64,000 nt of DNA from Halocaridina rubra. Lineage: Eukaryota; Arthropoda; Malacostraca; Decapoda; Atyidae. This document shows positions 1 to 10,768 of the stretch, one piece after another (positions within the stretch are counted from its first letter, which is position 1; the number at the start of each line of letters is the position of its first letter). Location of the stretch: assembly GCA_037179515.1 (NCBI GenBank), contig JAXCGZ010005688.1, positions 122,501 through 186,500 of the forward strand, given 5' to 3'. The translations under genes were made by a program, and so were the position numbers. The notes below the pieces were generated by a model, which saw nothing but the letters and a program-made list of their open reading frames with translations, was not told where the DNA came from and ran no database searches.

Positions 1-449
1 GTTTATGGTGTTCTTTGCTCCTCAGCTTATGAAAGTAGATTTAAAGGGTGGAGATCCTCAAGGGCTTAATTTGTTCAAATGTAATTTTTAATTGTCTGCT
101 GCTTGATCTACCATTGATTATAGATTCAATTCTGATTGTTTATGGTGTTCTTTGCTCCTCAGCTTAGAAATGGAGCTTTAAAGGGTGGAGATCCTCAAGG
201 GCTTAATTTGTTCAAATGTAATTTTTAACTGTATGCTGCTTCATCTACCATTGATCACAGAGTAAATTCTGATTGTTTATGGTGTTCTTTGCTCCTCAGC
301 TTATTAAAAGGAGCTTTAAAGGGTGGAGATCCTCAAGGGCTTATTTTGTTCAAATGTAATTTTTAATTGTCTGCTGCTTCATCTACCATTGATCACAGAT
401 TCAATTCTGATTGTTTATGGTGTTCTTTGCTCCTCAGACTTAAAAAAAA
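1..449. repeat. 137-bp tandem repeat, about 3.2 copies
   Basis: Units begin with the same word (gtttatggtgttctttgctc) at 1, 138, 275 and 413, so the period is 137-138 bp. Units differ by scattered substitutions. The fourth unit breaks off in a run of A and passes into a second tandem family. No coding potential is supported; the short open frames here are incidental. Confidence 0.85.
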
Positions 450-708
450 AACTTTAAATGGGACGAACTTAAATGCTAACTTGTTCAAATGTAGTTTTTA
501 TCTGTTTACAAAGCCTGCTAAAACTAATTACGGCTTCAAGGTATTCGGCTGCAAACTTGAAGGGTTTTATTGAAGGGAACTTTAAATGGGACAAACCTTA
601 AATGCAAAGTTGTTCAAATGTAACTTTTATCTGTTTGCTAAGGCTGCGAAAACTAATTACAGCTTTAAGGTATTCGGCTGCAAATTTAAAGGGTTTTATT
701 GAAGGGAA
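450..708. repeat. 129-bp tandem repeat, two copies
   Basis: Two copies begin with aactttaaatgggac at about 450 and 579. They share the word ttgttcaaatgta with the neighbouring 137-bp family, so the two arrays may be related. The second copy runs directly into a SINE-A insertion. Confidence 0.75.
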
Positions 709-716
709 CTTTAACT

Positions 717-908
717 GTAGTCACCGTGGCTTAAGCGGTAGCGTCCGCGACTCTAAGACGTCAGGTCGAGGGTTCGCGCCCCGTCACGGTCTGAGGTTAG
801 CAAGGGCATGCATTCAGGGTAACGATTACATCTGCCAAAACAAGTCCTTCGCAAATAGGCAACCGTCCTAGCCCTTAGTAGAAAAGGGAGTCCGTGACGT
901 AAAACCGG

Positions 909-911
<3 letters not shown>
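717..911 (+). mobile_element. SINE-A (tRNA-derived SINE), full length
   Basis: The head has a pol III A box (tggcttaagcgg) and B box (gggttcgcgccc), followed by a body containing tgccaaaacaagtcc and an end at cgtaaaaccggaac. The same unit of about 195 bp recurs about 16 times in both orientations, so it is a dispersed SINE and not a tRNA gene. An (AT)n array follows its 3' end. Confidence 0.85.

Positions 912-987
<76 letters not shown>
912..987. repeat. (AT)n microsatellite
   Basis: Uninterrupted AT dinucleotide array directly 3' of a SINE-A copy. Confidence 0.95.
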
Positions 988-991
<4 letters not shown>

Positions 992-1954
992 GAGCGTCTT
1001 AGACAGGCCATCTTGTCTTGTCCCATCATCCTCGCTTTTGATCATTATTTATTTGAAGCAGTGTGGCCACACTGCATGCTCTGCAAGAGACCTTGTGGTG
1101 GGCTATTAGCTCCATCGTCCCCAAAACCTTGAAGTCAAAAATACTACGGCTCCAAAAGTCACGACAACTTTCTGCTGGAGTGAGCAAAAGTGTTCAGAGT
1201 AAGTATAGCAGCAAGTTATGTTTCTTGTCATGTAAGCTTTTATTGATTTTATTTTTAGCTTTAGAATGGAAAATGCTAAGGTTTGTTGGAATAGGATTGG
1301 TGTTGGAAGGGGGTACAGTCACTCAGGATATATTCGAGAACCACCGAGATTGAACTTTTTTTTTTTTTTTTTATCTTTTTAGTGAAGGGACTGATGCAGT
1401 GATTGACCATGTGGTTAGACAACTCTTACCTGCACAGATACAACTATGATTTTTGAAAAATAATCAAGTTTTTCATTTTCTATATACGTTATTCTTCTCA
1501 CATTGCTACGTACATAGCATCTTGAAGTTATCGTACGATAAGTTTCATTCATATTCAAGAGTTTTTTTTGAAGTTTTTAGTGCCATTTTCCCCAAAACTT
1601 TAATTAATATGACATTTTTTGCTAGAAATCTCGAAAATTCATGAAAAAAAAAATTGCTATGCATGTAAAATAATAAGTGCTAATTCATGTAAAACTAGTT
1701 TTTTACACAGTATAAATAATTCTTCTATTTAATATTTTTCCACTTGAGACCTCAAAGCTCCACTTACATAGATATTTTATGAAAATGAAATTGGTTTCTC
1801 AAAGTCTTCAACTCCATGGCCTAACACCAGTTACAGTTTAACGATTCTACTGTTATACTCGTCATGAAAGTTCTCTTACCAAGATATTTAAAATAAATCA
1901 TATTGACTTCTCAAATTCTTATACTCAGCGCGTTGCACCAAGCCACACGCACAT
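988..1954. other. no supported gene; AT-rich, one weak exon candidate
   Basis: A frame open through about 1040-1199 ends at a good donor (gtaagt at 1200), but the start codon is not ATG, no partner exon is evident and the protein is not recognised. From 1350 onward the sequence is AT-rich with homopolymer runs and no coding signal. Confidence 0.4.
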
Positions 1955-2822
1955 CCCAAAGACTTTTTTTACAGACCCTAAATCTTCTCGGAGCGACTGA
2001 ACTCACCCAACAACCTTTAAAAAAAATAATTATTTTACAAACCTTAAATCTTCTCGGAGCGACTGAACTCACCCAACAACCTGAAAAAAAAGGCTTCTTT
2101 TATAAACCCTAAATCTTCTCGGAGCAACTGAACTCACCCAACAACCAAAAAATTCTTCTTTTGCAGACTAATTCTTCTCGGAGCGACTGAACTCACCCAA
2201 CTACCTAAAAAAAAAAAAAACTTCTTTTACTGACCCTAAATTTTCTCGAAGCGACTGAACTCACCCAACAACCTTAAAAAAAAAAGTTCTTTTACAGACC
2301 CTAAATCTTCTCGGAGCAACTGAACTCATCCAACGACCTAAAAAAAAGTATTTTACAAATCCTAAATCTTCTCGGAGCGACTGAACTCACCCAACAACCT
2401 AAAAAGAAAAGAAAAAAACTTATTTTAAAGACCCTAAATCTCGGAGCGACTGAACTCACCCAACGACCTAAAAAAAAAACTTCTTTTACAGACCCTAAAT
2501 CTTCTCGGAGCAACTGAACTCACCCAACAACCTTTAAAAAAAAAAGAAGAAAAAAATTTTACAAACCCCAAATCTTCTCAGAGCGACTGAACTCACCCAA
2601 CAACCTTTAAAAAAGAAAAAACTTCTTTTACAAACCCTAAAGCTTCTCGGAGCGACTGAACTAACCCAACAACCTTAAAAAAAAAAAAATCCTTTACAGA
2701 CCCTAAATCTTCTCGGAGCGACTGAATTCACCCAAGAACCTTAAAAAAAAAAAAAAAAACTCTTACGGACCCTAAATATCGGAGCGACTGAACTCACCCA
2801 ACAACCTTAAAAAAAAAAAAAA
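1955..2822. repeat. minisatellite, about 60-70 bp unit, about 14 copies
   Basis: Each unit contains a conserved core (tctcggagcgactgaactca) then cccaacaacct, and is separated from the next by an A-rich spacer of variable length (aaaaaa to more than 17 A). Length variation sits almost entirely in the A runs, while the core changes little (agcgac/agcaac; some units lack cttct). Confidence 0.9.
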
Positions 2823-3325
2823 GCGAGTTCAATACCCGTACCCTGCGTGCTTTCCAACGACTCGGAAGGATGTCAATGATACGCTAGGTGATGGACGTGA
2901 CTTCGAACATTATGTCCGTGACTTCGAACTATATTTTCATTTTCCAATCTTTGATTTCATGACTATAATAACCTTTTGACTGATGTTCATTTCTTTTTTT
3001 TCCCGTCCTGAATTATGATATTTAAAAATGCTTCTGCATTACAAAGGGCCAATAGGCATGAAAGTGAAAATTTTTTTCTTTTAGAATTATATAAAAAAGT
3101 AGATAGACACCAATTATTAATTTCTGTTTGATTTCATAGGAACAGAAATGAATATGGAAGCTGATGGTTAACCATTGGATTTTATCGTCTCGTTATCTGA
3201 GGTTCCCTCTGAAGATGAGTATACAAGTATGATTGTAAGCGCTTAAAGTACTACACTGTTTTTATTGTCTGTTTGTAGTGCAACTATTCATACATAAATA
3301 CATGCATTAATATATACATACCCCC

Positions 3326-3330
<5 letters not shown>
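2823..3330. other. unassigned AT-rich sequence
   Basis: No open frame, tRNA-like head or repeat shared with the rest of the window was recognised in this stretch. It ends in an (AT)n/(CA)n array. Confidence 0.5.
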
Positions 3331-3394
<64 letters not shown>

Positions 3395-3413
3395 AAACAC
3401 ACACACAAGCACA

Positions 3414-3452
<39 letters not shown>
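3331..3452. repeat. (AT)n then (CA)n microsatellite
   Basis: AT array to about 3391 followed by an imperfect CA array to 3452. The CA part directly abuts the 5' truncation point of a LINE L-A fragment. Confidence 0.95.
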
Positions 3453-3454
<2 letters not shown>

Positions 3455-3678
3455 CTTTGCAGGATGTAAGGAAATACTTTTTCAGTGTAAGAGTAGTTGA
3501 TAATTGGAATTGGCTAAGCGAGTAGGTAGTTAATGCTATCTCAATCCATAGTTTTAAGGACAGGTATGATAAGTATCACTAAGTATAAAATGGAACCGAT
3601 GAGGAGACGGGAAGATACGAGCTTTGGGCTCTTTCCCGTAAACACAATTAGGTAATCACAATTAGGTAATCACACACA
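3453..3678 (+). mobile_element. LINE L-A, 5'-truncated 3' end
   Basis: Nearly identical to the last 225 bp of the full-length L-A copy: it contains the end of ORF2 (a tag replaces gag at about 3522), the 3' UTR word gatacgagctttgggctctt, and the terminal doublet of caattaggtaatcac. It is bounded by CA repeats on both sides. Confidence 0.9.
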
Positions 3679-3696
3679 CTAAGCACAAATCGGTAA

Positions 3697-3698
<2 letters not shown>

Positions 3699-3754
<56 letters not shown>
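3699..3754. repeat. (CA)n microsatellite
   Basis: CA array lying between the tail of one L-A copy and the presumed 5' end of the full-length L-A copy. Confidence 0.95.
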
Positions 3755-3757
<3 letters not shown>

Positions 3758-4482
3758 AAGAGAGGAAGAGAGAGAAGCTGCCGTCCAGTTTCTGCCTTGA
3801 GGGAAATCTAGAAGAGTTGCCAGACGTGGAGCCATCACACCACATTACCTAATTTTTTGTGTAAACTGGGGAAAGCTCTTAAGCCGTTTTACCTGATCCT
3901 GTGGCTCTATATATTGTTAAAATCAGTATCCTTCCCATTTATATTAACTAGTTAGTTAGTTTGATACACGAAAAAATTGAATAATAAAAGAAAAAAAAAT
4001 TACCAAATACCCACCTGTCAACAGTACTGAGTTAAGTTGCCAAGTAGTACAGCAGTCCTATTTTCTTCATTTTTTTTTGCTTTTCTTTTAGCTTTCTCTT
4101 TTGCTATTTTGTTATTTTGTATATATATTGAGTTAAATGTAAAGTCTAAATCCCGTGATAACATATCTTGGTTAGCAAGTCAGTTTATCAGTTAGGAAGA
4201 ATATATAACAGAAACAGGTGGGTGCCACCTCGAACACAAATTCGAATTTTCCTTCAGGTTTGACTTTTGTTTTTCTTTTTCTTTTTATACTTAAATTACC
4301 ATGGTCAAGTTTTTAAGTTAAGATGTGTGTTACCAGAAAGGAGACAAACTGAGTCACTAAATAGCACTTATATGGAGATATAAAAATTCTGTGTGAAGGT
4401 AAATTAGAAGTTTTTCTCTTTTCTTTTATATTTTCCTCTTTCTCGTCTTCTTTCTATATTCTGTGAGAGGGAGAACATAAAA

Positions 4483-5562
4483 ATGAAGCCATCTCTGTCC
4501 CAAACCTCTCCCACCCATGGGTCGGGAGAAGGGGTAGTCATCAGAGGACTTAAACAGAGAATCAAGAAGTTAGAGGAAATGGTTACAAGCCTTGATGATA
4601 AAATTCGGAATATGGATGGAGAAATGAAAGAGAATGAAACACTCAGAGAACAAATAAGATCTTTGGAGGAAGCAAATAAAGCACAAGGGCAGGAGAGAAA
4701 GGAACTAGAAAAAAGAATAAAGAAGCTGGAAGGGGAAAAGAGTCAACTAGAATCTAGAATTTCTAAACAAGAAGATAAAAACAAACAGCTAAATGACAAC
4801 CTAAAGGAATTAGATGTTAGTTCACTGCTCTCTTCTGAGAGAGACGAGATTGCTGCTTGGAATGTTCAGATTAAGGAAAACATTGAACAGTTCAGAAAAG
4901 AGTTCCAGGAGCTGAATATGGAAAATGATGCCATGAAAACGTCCTTTGCTGATGCACTAAAGGGGAATGTGGCAGTAAAAGAGGCTGTAAAGGTGGTGGC
5001 ACTGGAAAACATACAAACAGTTGACTATAAAGAGACAGTAATCGAAAAAATGAAAGACGTTGTGATGGAAAGGGCAAACCCACTCATCAGACAGGCACTT
5101 GATAAGGAGAAGACAGTGGTAATCTCAGGCATAAGTGAATCCCAGGAGCCAACATGGCAGGGGAGACTTGAAGAAAATAAAGCTAACGTTGTAGACCTGA
5201 TAAGAAAGCTTGGAGTAGTATGTGGTCCTGAGGATATTGTAAACATACACCAACTAGGTAAATATTCGAGGGAAGGAAAGCCGAGACCAACAAAAGTAAC
5301 CTTTGAGAGAGGGGAGACATGTAGGGAAATATTGTTGAGAAAAAAAAGTCTAAAAGACCTTCAAGAATGCAAAGAAGTGTTCATTAGACGATACAGAACA
5401 CAGGAAGAGATGGGAAAGATAAAAAACTTGTTGCAAGAGGCAAGAAGGTTAAATGATGAAAGAAATGAAGAAGAGAAGAAAAATTTTCGTTACAGAATAC
5501 TTCCAGACAAAGGGGAGATAAAGAAGATAATGACAGAAGATCAGGGGATGGGGCCTCATTAA
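4483..5562 (+). CDS. L-A ORF1: coiled-coil RNA-binding protein
   Basis: 359 aa. It starts at the first ATG after a pyrimidine-rich leader. Residues roughly 20-115 are a charged heptad-like coiled coil rich in K, E, L and Q. Residues about 205-335 contain TVVISGISE, DIVNIHQLGKY and KPRPTKVTF, resembling the RRM-like region of L1/CR1-type ORF1 proteins, which bind the element RNA and form oligomers. No CCHC zinc knuckle is visible. The final 94 nt overlap the open frame of ORF2, which lies in the -1 frame. Function is known from the family; the coiled coil is read from the sequence. Confidence 0.85.
   Translation: MKPSLSQTSPTHGSGEGVVIRGLKQRIKKLEEMVTSLDDKIRNMDGEMKENETLREQIRSLEEANKAQGQERKELEKRIKKLEGEKSQLESRISKQEDKNKQLNDNLKELDVSSLLSSERDEIAAWNVQIKENIEQFRKEFQELNMENDAMKTSFADALKGNVAVKEAVKVVALENIQTVDYKETVIEKMKDVVMERANPLIRQALDKEKTVVISGISESQEPTWQGRLEENKANVVDLIRKLGVVCGPEDIVNIHQLGKYSREGKPRPTKVTFERGETCREILLRKKSLKDLQECKEVFIRRYRTQEEMGKIKNLLQEARRLNDERNEEEKKNFRYRILPDKGEIKKIMTEDQGMGPH
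5481..5487 (+). promoter_or_regulatory. candidate -1 ribosomal frameshift heptamer
   Basis: AAATTTT read in the ORF1 frame as A AAT TTT matches the X XXY YYZ pattern. It lies inside the 94-nt overlap (5469-5562) of ORF1 with the ORF2 frame, and slipping back one base would enter ORF2. No stimulatory hairpin was computed. Termination-reinitiation at the ORF1 stop is the alternative. Confidence 0.35.
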
Positions 5563-5564
5563 GA

Positions 5565-8387
5565 TTGTTATACACAAATGCTGATGGATTAGCTGGTAAG
5601 GCAGTAGAATTAAAAGATAGGATTCACAACAGTAAGGCAGATATAGTAGCAATTACAGAGACTAAGTTGAGTGAGGACATAAACAGTGTCACAGTTTTTC
5701 CTAAGGGCTTCAGAATACTAAGGGTCGAAAGATCTGAGAGGACTGGTGGAGGGATAGCACTGCTCATAAGTGAGAGGATTCAAGTTGAAGAAATAAACTT
5801 GGCTATAGAAAGTGAGTTCAGGGAATTTCTTGTTGCTCGCATAAATACTGGGTCAGAGAGCATTATAATAACTGTTGTATACAACCCACCAAGGAACCAA
5901 AATAGGCTTGAAATTTATGAGGAAAGTCATATAGGTACGATTGAAGTCATAAACTCAGTTGTTAACATGGCGCGGGAGAAAAAATGTAGGATTTTGATTA
6001 TGGGAGACTTTAATCATAAAGAGATAGATTGGATAAATCTTGACCCACACAGTGGTGAGGACTCATCTGGGGCAAGATTCCTAGATTGCGTACAAGGGAA
6101 TTTCCTACACCAACATGTAATGGAACCAACAAGAGCCAGGGGTGGGGATGAGCCATCGCTACTTGATCTGGTGTTCACAGATAATGTGTTGGATATTGAA
6201 AATATTGAGTATGAACCACCAATTGGAAAGAGTGACCACTGTGTGTTGTTGATGGAGTATATCATTGAAGACATTCTTCCTGAGAGTAGAGGCACTGAGG
6301 ACATGAGGAGGAACTATCCGAAAGGAGATTACATCAAAATGAATGAGCTTTTTGCAGTTATTGACTGGAGAACCTTATTTTACAACAAATCTGTACAAGA
6401 AATGTATGACATCTTTTGTGAGAAATATGGGAAGATAGTAGATTGCTGCATACCTGTCACCAAAGTAGGTGTAATTCATGCCAGAGAGAAATGGTTCGAT
6501 AATGGGTGTAAAAGAGCTAAGGAGTGGAGAGACAAATGCTGGAAAAGGTATAGGAGGAGAAAAAACATAAATGCCTGGCAAACCTACAAAAGAGCAAGAA
6601 ATGACTACCTAAGTAAAAGGAGAGAGGCAGAGAGAGATTATGAGAGGGACATCACCAGGAAGGCTAAAGAAAATCCCAAGCTTTTCCACAGCTTTATCAG
6701 AGGAAAACTGAAGGTAAAAGAACAGGTTTTAAGGCTAAAGAGAGCGGATGGAAGCATCACTGAGACGGACGAAGAGATCTGCAAAGAATTGAACAAGGAG
6801 TTTCAGTCAGTATTTACAGTAGAAAATACCCCACCCCCTCAGATTGCAGTGATAGAAGCTCAAGGGCCGGTACTAGAGAACATCAACCTTACAGCCACAG
6901 AGGTATGCAAAGCGCTGATGGATTTAGATGTTCATAAAGCTACAGGTCCTGATGACATATCCCCTCATGTGCTTAAAAAATGCGCAAACACAATATCAGT
7001 GGCACTAAGTATCATATTTAAGGAGTCACTGGAGTCGGGGGAGATTCCAAGATGCTGGAAACAAGCAAATGTGATACCTATCTTCAAAAAGGGAAGGAGG
7101 GATACGGCTCTGAACTATAGACCAGTTTCCTTGACCAGCATAGTTTGCAAACTTATGGAGAAACTACTAAGGAAACATATCTCTCTTCACTTGGAATCCT
7201 TCAACTTTTTGTCAGTGAGGCAACATGGCTTCAGAGAAGGAAGATCAACAGTAACAAACTTATTAGAATTTTATGATGAGGTAAGCCAAATCTTACAGGA
7301 AAGAGAGGGCTGGGCAGATTGCATATTCCTAGACTTCCAGAAAGCGTTTGACACTGTTCCACATGGGAGACTTATTAGGAAGCTGCAAGCAATGGCTAGA
7401 ATAGGTGGAAATGTCTTGGAATGGATAAAAACTTACTTAGAAGGAAGGGAACAGAGGGTTAGAGTAAGACACTCAGTGTCTGAATGGAGAAGAGTTAGTA
7501 GTGGAGTTCCACAGGGTTCAGTTTTAGGGCCACTTTTGTTCCTTGTATATGTAAATGACCTACCAGAGTCTGTAAATTCATTCATGAATATGTTTGCAGA
7601 TGATGCAAAGATTGTGAAGAAAGTAAAAAACGAGAACAATGGTAGAGAACTTCAGGAGGATCTAAATAATCTGCATGAGTGGTCAGAAAAGTGGCTAATG
7701 AAATTCAATACCTCAAAATGTAAGGTAATGAGAATGGGTACAAGTGCAAGAAGGCCCAAGCTTGACTACTCGGTGGCTGGAGTACAACTTCAAGAGACAG
7801 AAAATGAGAGAGATCTAGGAGTAAACATACTGGCAGATTTGTCTCCAGAAATACATATAAATGGCGTAGTAAGGGCAGCATATGCATTCTTATCAAACGT
7901 AAGGGTAGCCTTCAGGCACATGGACAAGGAAATGTTCAGAAATATTTATGTAACCTATGTGAGGCCAAAACTCAAATATGCAGCCCCCTTTTGGAATCCG
8001 CACTTGAAAAAGCACATAGCTAAGCTTGAAAAAGTTCAAAGACATGCCACGAAACTGGTGCCAGAAATACGCAATCTCGGTTATGATGAGAGGCTGAGGG
8101 AATTAGACTTGCCATCACTCGAAGCTAGAAGAGTAAGGGGGGATATGGTGACAGTCTTTAAATTCCTTCATGGTTATGATAGAGTGGATAGGGATCGATA
8201 TTTCGATATGGCTGGCTCTAGAACTAGAGGTCATAGTTTGAAGCTTCGGAAGAAAACTTGTTTGCAGGATGTAAGGAAATACTTTTTCAGTGTAAGAGTA
8301 GTTGATAATTGGAATTGGCTAAGCGAGGAGGTAGTTAATGCTATCTCAATCCATAGTTTTAAGGACAGGTATGATAAGTATCACTAA
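5565..8387 (+). CDS. L-A ORF2: APE endonuclease plus reverse transcriptase
   Basis: About 940 aa counted from the TTG at 5565. The same frame is open from 5469 with no ATG, so the true start, or frameshift entry, lies in the overlap with ORF1. Endonuclease motifs: N5 (YTNADG), E32 (ETKL), GDFN at about 147-150, SDH at about 223-225. Reverse transcriptase motifs: NYRPVSLTS, QHGFREGRST, FLDFQKAFDTV, GVPQGSVLGPLLF, FADD at 677-680. A C-terminal domain follows. The protein nicks DNA and copies its own RNA by target-primed reverse transcription. All catalytic residues are present, so this copy could be active. First downstream ATGs lie well inside the endonuclease. Confidence 0.92.
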   Translation: MLYTNADGLAGKAVELKDRIHNSKADIVAITETKLSEDINSVTVFPKGFRILRVERSERTGGGIALLISERIQVEEINLAIESEFREFLVARINTGSESIIITVVYNPPRNQNRLEIYEESHIGTIEVINSVVNMAREKKCRILIMGDFNHKEIDWINLDPHSGEDSSGARFLDCVQGNFLHQHVMEPTRARGGDEPSLLDLVFTDNVLDIENIEYEPPIGKSDHCVLLMEYIIEDILPESRGTEDMRRNYPKGDYIKMNELFAVIDWRTLFYNKSVQEMYDIFCEKYGKIVDCCIPVTKVGVIHAREKWFDNGCKRAKEWRDKCWKRYRRRKNINAWQTYKRARNDYLSKRREAERDYERDITRKAKENPKLFHSFIRGKLKVKEQVLRLKRADGSITETDEEICKELNKEFQSVFTVENTPPPQIAVIEAQGPVLENINLTATEVCKALMDLDVHKATGPDDISPHVLKKCANTISVALSIIFKESLESGEIPRCWKQANVIPIFKKGRRDTALNYRPVSLTSIVCKLMEKLLRKHISLHLESFNFLSVRQHGFREGRSTVTNLLEFYDEVSQILQEREGWADCIFLDFQKAFDTVPHGRLIRKLQAMARIGGNVLEWIKTYLEGREQRVRVRHSVSEWRRVSSGVPQGSVLGPLLFLVYVNDLPESVNSFMNMFADDAKIVKKVKNENNGRELQEDLNNLHEWSEKWLMKFNTSKCKVMRMGTSARRPKLDYSVAGVQLQETENERDLGVNILADLSPEIHINGVVRAAYAFLSNVRVAFRHMDKEMFRNIYVTYVRPKLKYAAPFWNPHLKKHIAKLEKVQRHATKLVPEIRNLGYDERLRELDLPSLEARRVRGDMVTVFKFLHGYDRVDRDRYFDMAGSRTRGHSLKLRKKTCLQDVRKYFFSVRVVDNWNWLSEEVVNAISIHSFKDRYDKYH

Positions 8388-8484
8388 GTCTAAAAATGGA
8401 ACCGATCAGGAGACGGGAAGATACGAGCTTTGGGCTCTTTCCCGTAAACACAATTAGGTAATCACAATTAGGTAATCACACACA

Positions 8485-8908
8485 TTCTCATTATTGACCA
8501 CCTATCAGATAATTATATCAGTCAATATATACTGCTGAAATCGAAAAAAAAAATATTCTTGGAGAATATTCATCATGTTTCCTACATCCGCAAAAGTCGT
8601 GACTCATTAAAAAAAAAAAAATGAACAAAAGACTTAATATTTTTTTTTTTTTTTTTTTACATTTTGGATATTTTGCATCTTATATTTCATATCAATATAT
8701 TTTTTTATGGTATGAGTTGCAATGACTTAATGAAATAATTATTTGAGAAATCTTTTCATTTATTCATTCAATTTCTCTTTATTTAATTAGATATAAAGAT
8801 ATTAAAAAACGTTAGTTTTTGGAACATTTGCTCTTTTTTTTTTTTTACTGATATCTTTATGTCTTTCTTGATATATTTATTAAGTTAATAAATTTCCTAT
8901 TTAATATC

Positions 8909-9001
<93 letters not shown>

Positions 9002-9252
9002 TTAGTTCCTTATCCAATCAACTAGTTATTTTTATCTTATTTACTAACTTATATATAATTTTATTTGCGAATACATTAACTTTTCATTCTCCTCTCAGTT
9101 ATAAAAGCATCTCTTATCTTAACTAAAAACCAATCCTTGAGTTCATTTTATAGCTGAGAAATGACAGGCTAGGTGTGGAACAGTACCTTCGAAAGCTCAT
9201 ACCTGAGAAAATGTATATTTGAAAACCCTGAAACTTTCATTAATAACACAAA

Positions 9253-9339
<87 letters not shown>

Positions 9340-9360
9340 AATTTAGATATTATAAACAGT
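8485..9360. repeat. AT-rich region with (AT)n arrays at 8911-8992 and 9256-9340
   Basis: T- and A-rich sequence with two long AT dinucleotide arrays and no coding signal. The open frame through the second array (Ile-Tyr repeats) is a product of the dinucleotide repeat. Confidence 0.8.
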
Positions 9361-9552
9361 GTTCCTGTTTTACGTCACGGACTTCCTTTTCTACTAAGGG
9401 CTAGGACGGTTGCCCTCTTGCGAAAGACTTGTTTTGGCAGATGTAATCATTACCCTGAGTGCATGCCCTTACTAACCTCAGACCGTGACGGGGAGCGAAC
9501 CCTCGACCTGACGCCTCAGAGTCGCGGACGCTACCGTTTGACCCACGGCGTA
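9361..9552 (-). mobile_element. SINE-A, full length
   Basis: Reverse-strand copy from the 3' end (reverse complement of cgtaaaac) to the tRNA-like head. The A box is altered (ggtcaaacgg), suggesting an older copy. Confidence 0.85.
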
Positions 9553-9599
9553 CTATGCAAAATAGTTCAGCGATAAAGCTCGCAAGACGGGAAGTGAAA

Positions 9600-9712
9600 A
9601 GCCTGACAAACATAGCTCGATCCTACCGCGGAGGGGTAGGAAGGGTATCCCGCCCTAATCCCTCACCTCCAACTTGCTGTGTCCTCCCCTATTTGATTGG
9701 GAACTAACAGCA
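9600..9712 (+). mobile_element. SINE-C-like fragment
   Basis: Contains gctcgatcctaccgcggagg followed by a body ending in taatccctcacc. The same layout (tRNA B-box-like word, ggaagg, taatcccc) recurs near 12402, 30262, 38853 and 41195. A weak family assignment. Confidence 0.4.
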
Positions 9713-10260
9713 GAACATTAAACGGTGAGATGAGATGCTAAAATAGGAAACATTTGCCTCTGTAAATGACACTGAAGGCGCGAAGCAATCAGAAAATCCA
9801 CTCCAACATATATCATGGTGCGCACTTCCTTACTCTCTGAGGTAGAAGAAGAACATTCTATTGCTTCCTTTCATTAATTCTATTTTCGAACTGACATTAT
9901 ATACTCACAATCAATTTATTCAATACGTATTATTTTTCTTATTTGTTCTTATATCCATATACATATACAATGGGTTGTTAGTCCCTATAGAAGGGGGTGA
10001 CCTGATCAAATCACTCCCCCATTCACCAGAGAACCAATGCACCACATTTCTAGTGTACTCATTCTTTTTTATAATGGATCATTACTATTCCAGTGAACCT
10101 GTTCGAGTGATTTCTCAAATACAGGAAAGAGAATAATCATTTCATGCTTTGCTATACCTTGTGACAAGGGTTCCAGCCAAGAAACTACTTGGAATGTCAA
10201 GGACTTTAGCTATATATATTATTTTATTTCCTCTTCGGACTACATGTAGACAACTTGTTG
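9713..10260. other. no supported gene
   Basis: Unique-looking sequence with two open frames of about 100 codons that have no recognisable domain and no splice context. Nothing else seen. Confidence 0.45.
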
Positions 10261-10443
10261 TTCTTGTTTTACGTCACGGACTCCTTTTTCAACCAAGGGC
10301 TAGGACGGTTGCCTTCTTGCGAAGGACTTGTTTTGGCAGATGTAATCTTTACCCTGAGTGCATGCCCTTGCTAACCTCAGACCGTGACGGGGCGCGAACC
10401 CTCGACGTGACGCCTCAGAGTCGCGGACGCTACCGCTTGAGCC
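10261..10443 (-). mobile_element. SINE-A, 5' end slightly truncated
   Basis: Reverse-strand copy with a good B box. The last dozen bases of the tRNA-like head are missing (ends at gcttgagccc). Confidence 0.85.
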
Positions 10444-10574
10444 CGAAACATATTTTGTCTCTGGCTGGGACTCGAATCTAGGACACATTATTAGTGTGTT
10501 AAAGCACGATCCTATGCATCGTAACGATATATAACGATAGGTATAATAAAGAATGCTAGTCTTTTTAGAGATTT

Positions 10575-10768
10575 GTAGTCACCGTGGCTCAAGCAGTAGT
10601 ATCCGCGACTCTGAGGCGTCAGGTCGAGGGTTCGCGCCCAGTCAAGGTATGAGGTTAGCAAGGGCATGCACTCATGGTAAGGATTACATCTGCCAAAACA
10701 AGTCCTTCATAAGAAGGCAACCGTCCTAGCCCTTGGTTGAAAAGGGAGTCCGAGACGTAAAACTGGAA
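10575..10768 (+). mobile_element. SINE-A, full length
   Basis: Starts gtagtcaccgtggctcaagc and ends acgtaaaactgg. It lies about 130 bp from another SINE-A in opposite orientation, forming an inverted pair. Confidence 0.88.

Larger units (their letters stand above)
3755..8478 (+). mobile_element. LINE L-A, apparently full-length CR1/L2-like retrotransposon
   Basis: The element comprises a putative 5' UTR of about 730 bp, ORF1, ORF2 with endonuclease and reverse transcriptase, and a short 3' UTR ending in two copies of caattaggtaatcac. The 5' boundary is placed where the (CA)n array stops and is inferred. The 3' boundary is firm because every other copy ends at the same tail. Both ORFs are open. 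Assignment to the CR1/L2 group rests on the APE endonuclease, FADD reverse transcriptase core, coiled-coil ORF1 and short tandem 3' tail instead of poly(A). CA repeats bound the element on both sides. Confidence 0.8.

Noticed and set aside
717..790. tRNA gene candidate (good A and B boxes)
   Set aside because: The sequence continues into a constant non-tRNA body and recurs about 16 times, so it is the head of SINE-A; the cloverleaf does not close properly.
1063..1353. Possible host exon with a strong donor at 1200
   Set aside because: Non-ATG start, no partner exon, no recognisable protein; kept only as a note in the region entry.
5025..7896. Antisense open frames across LINE ORF1 and ORF2
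   Set aside because: Shadows of the coding strand; the same shadows appear over the other L-A copies.
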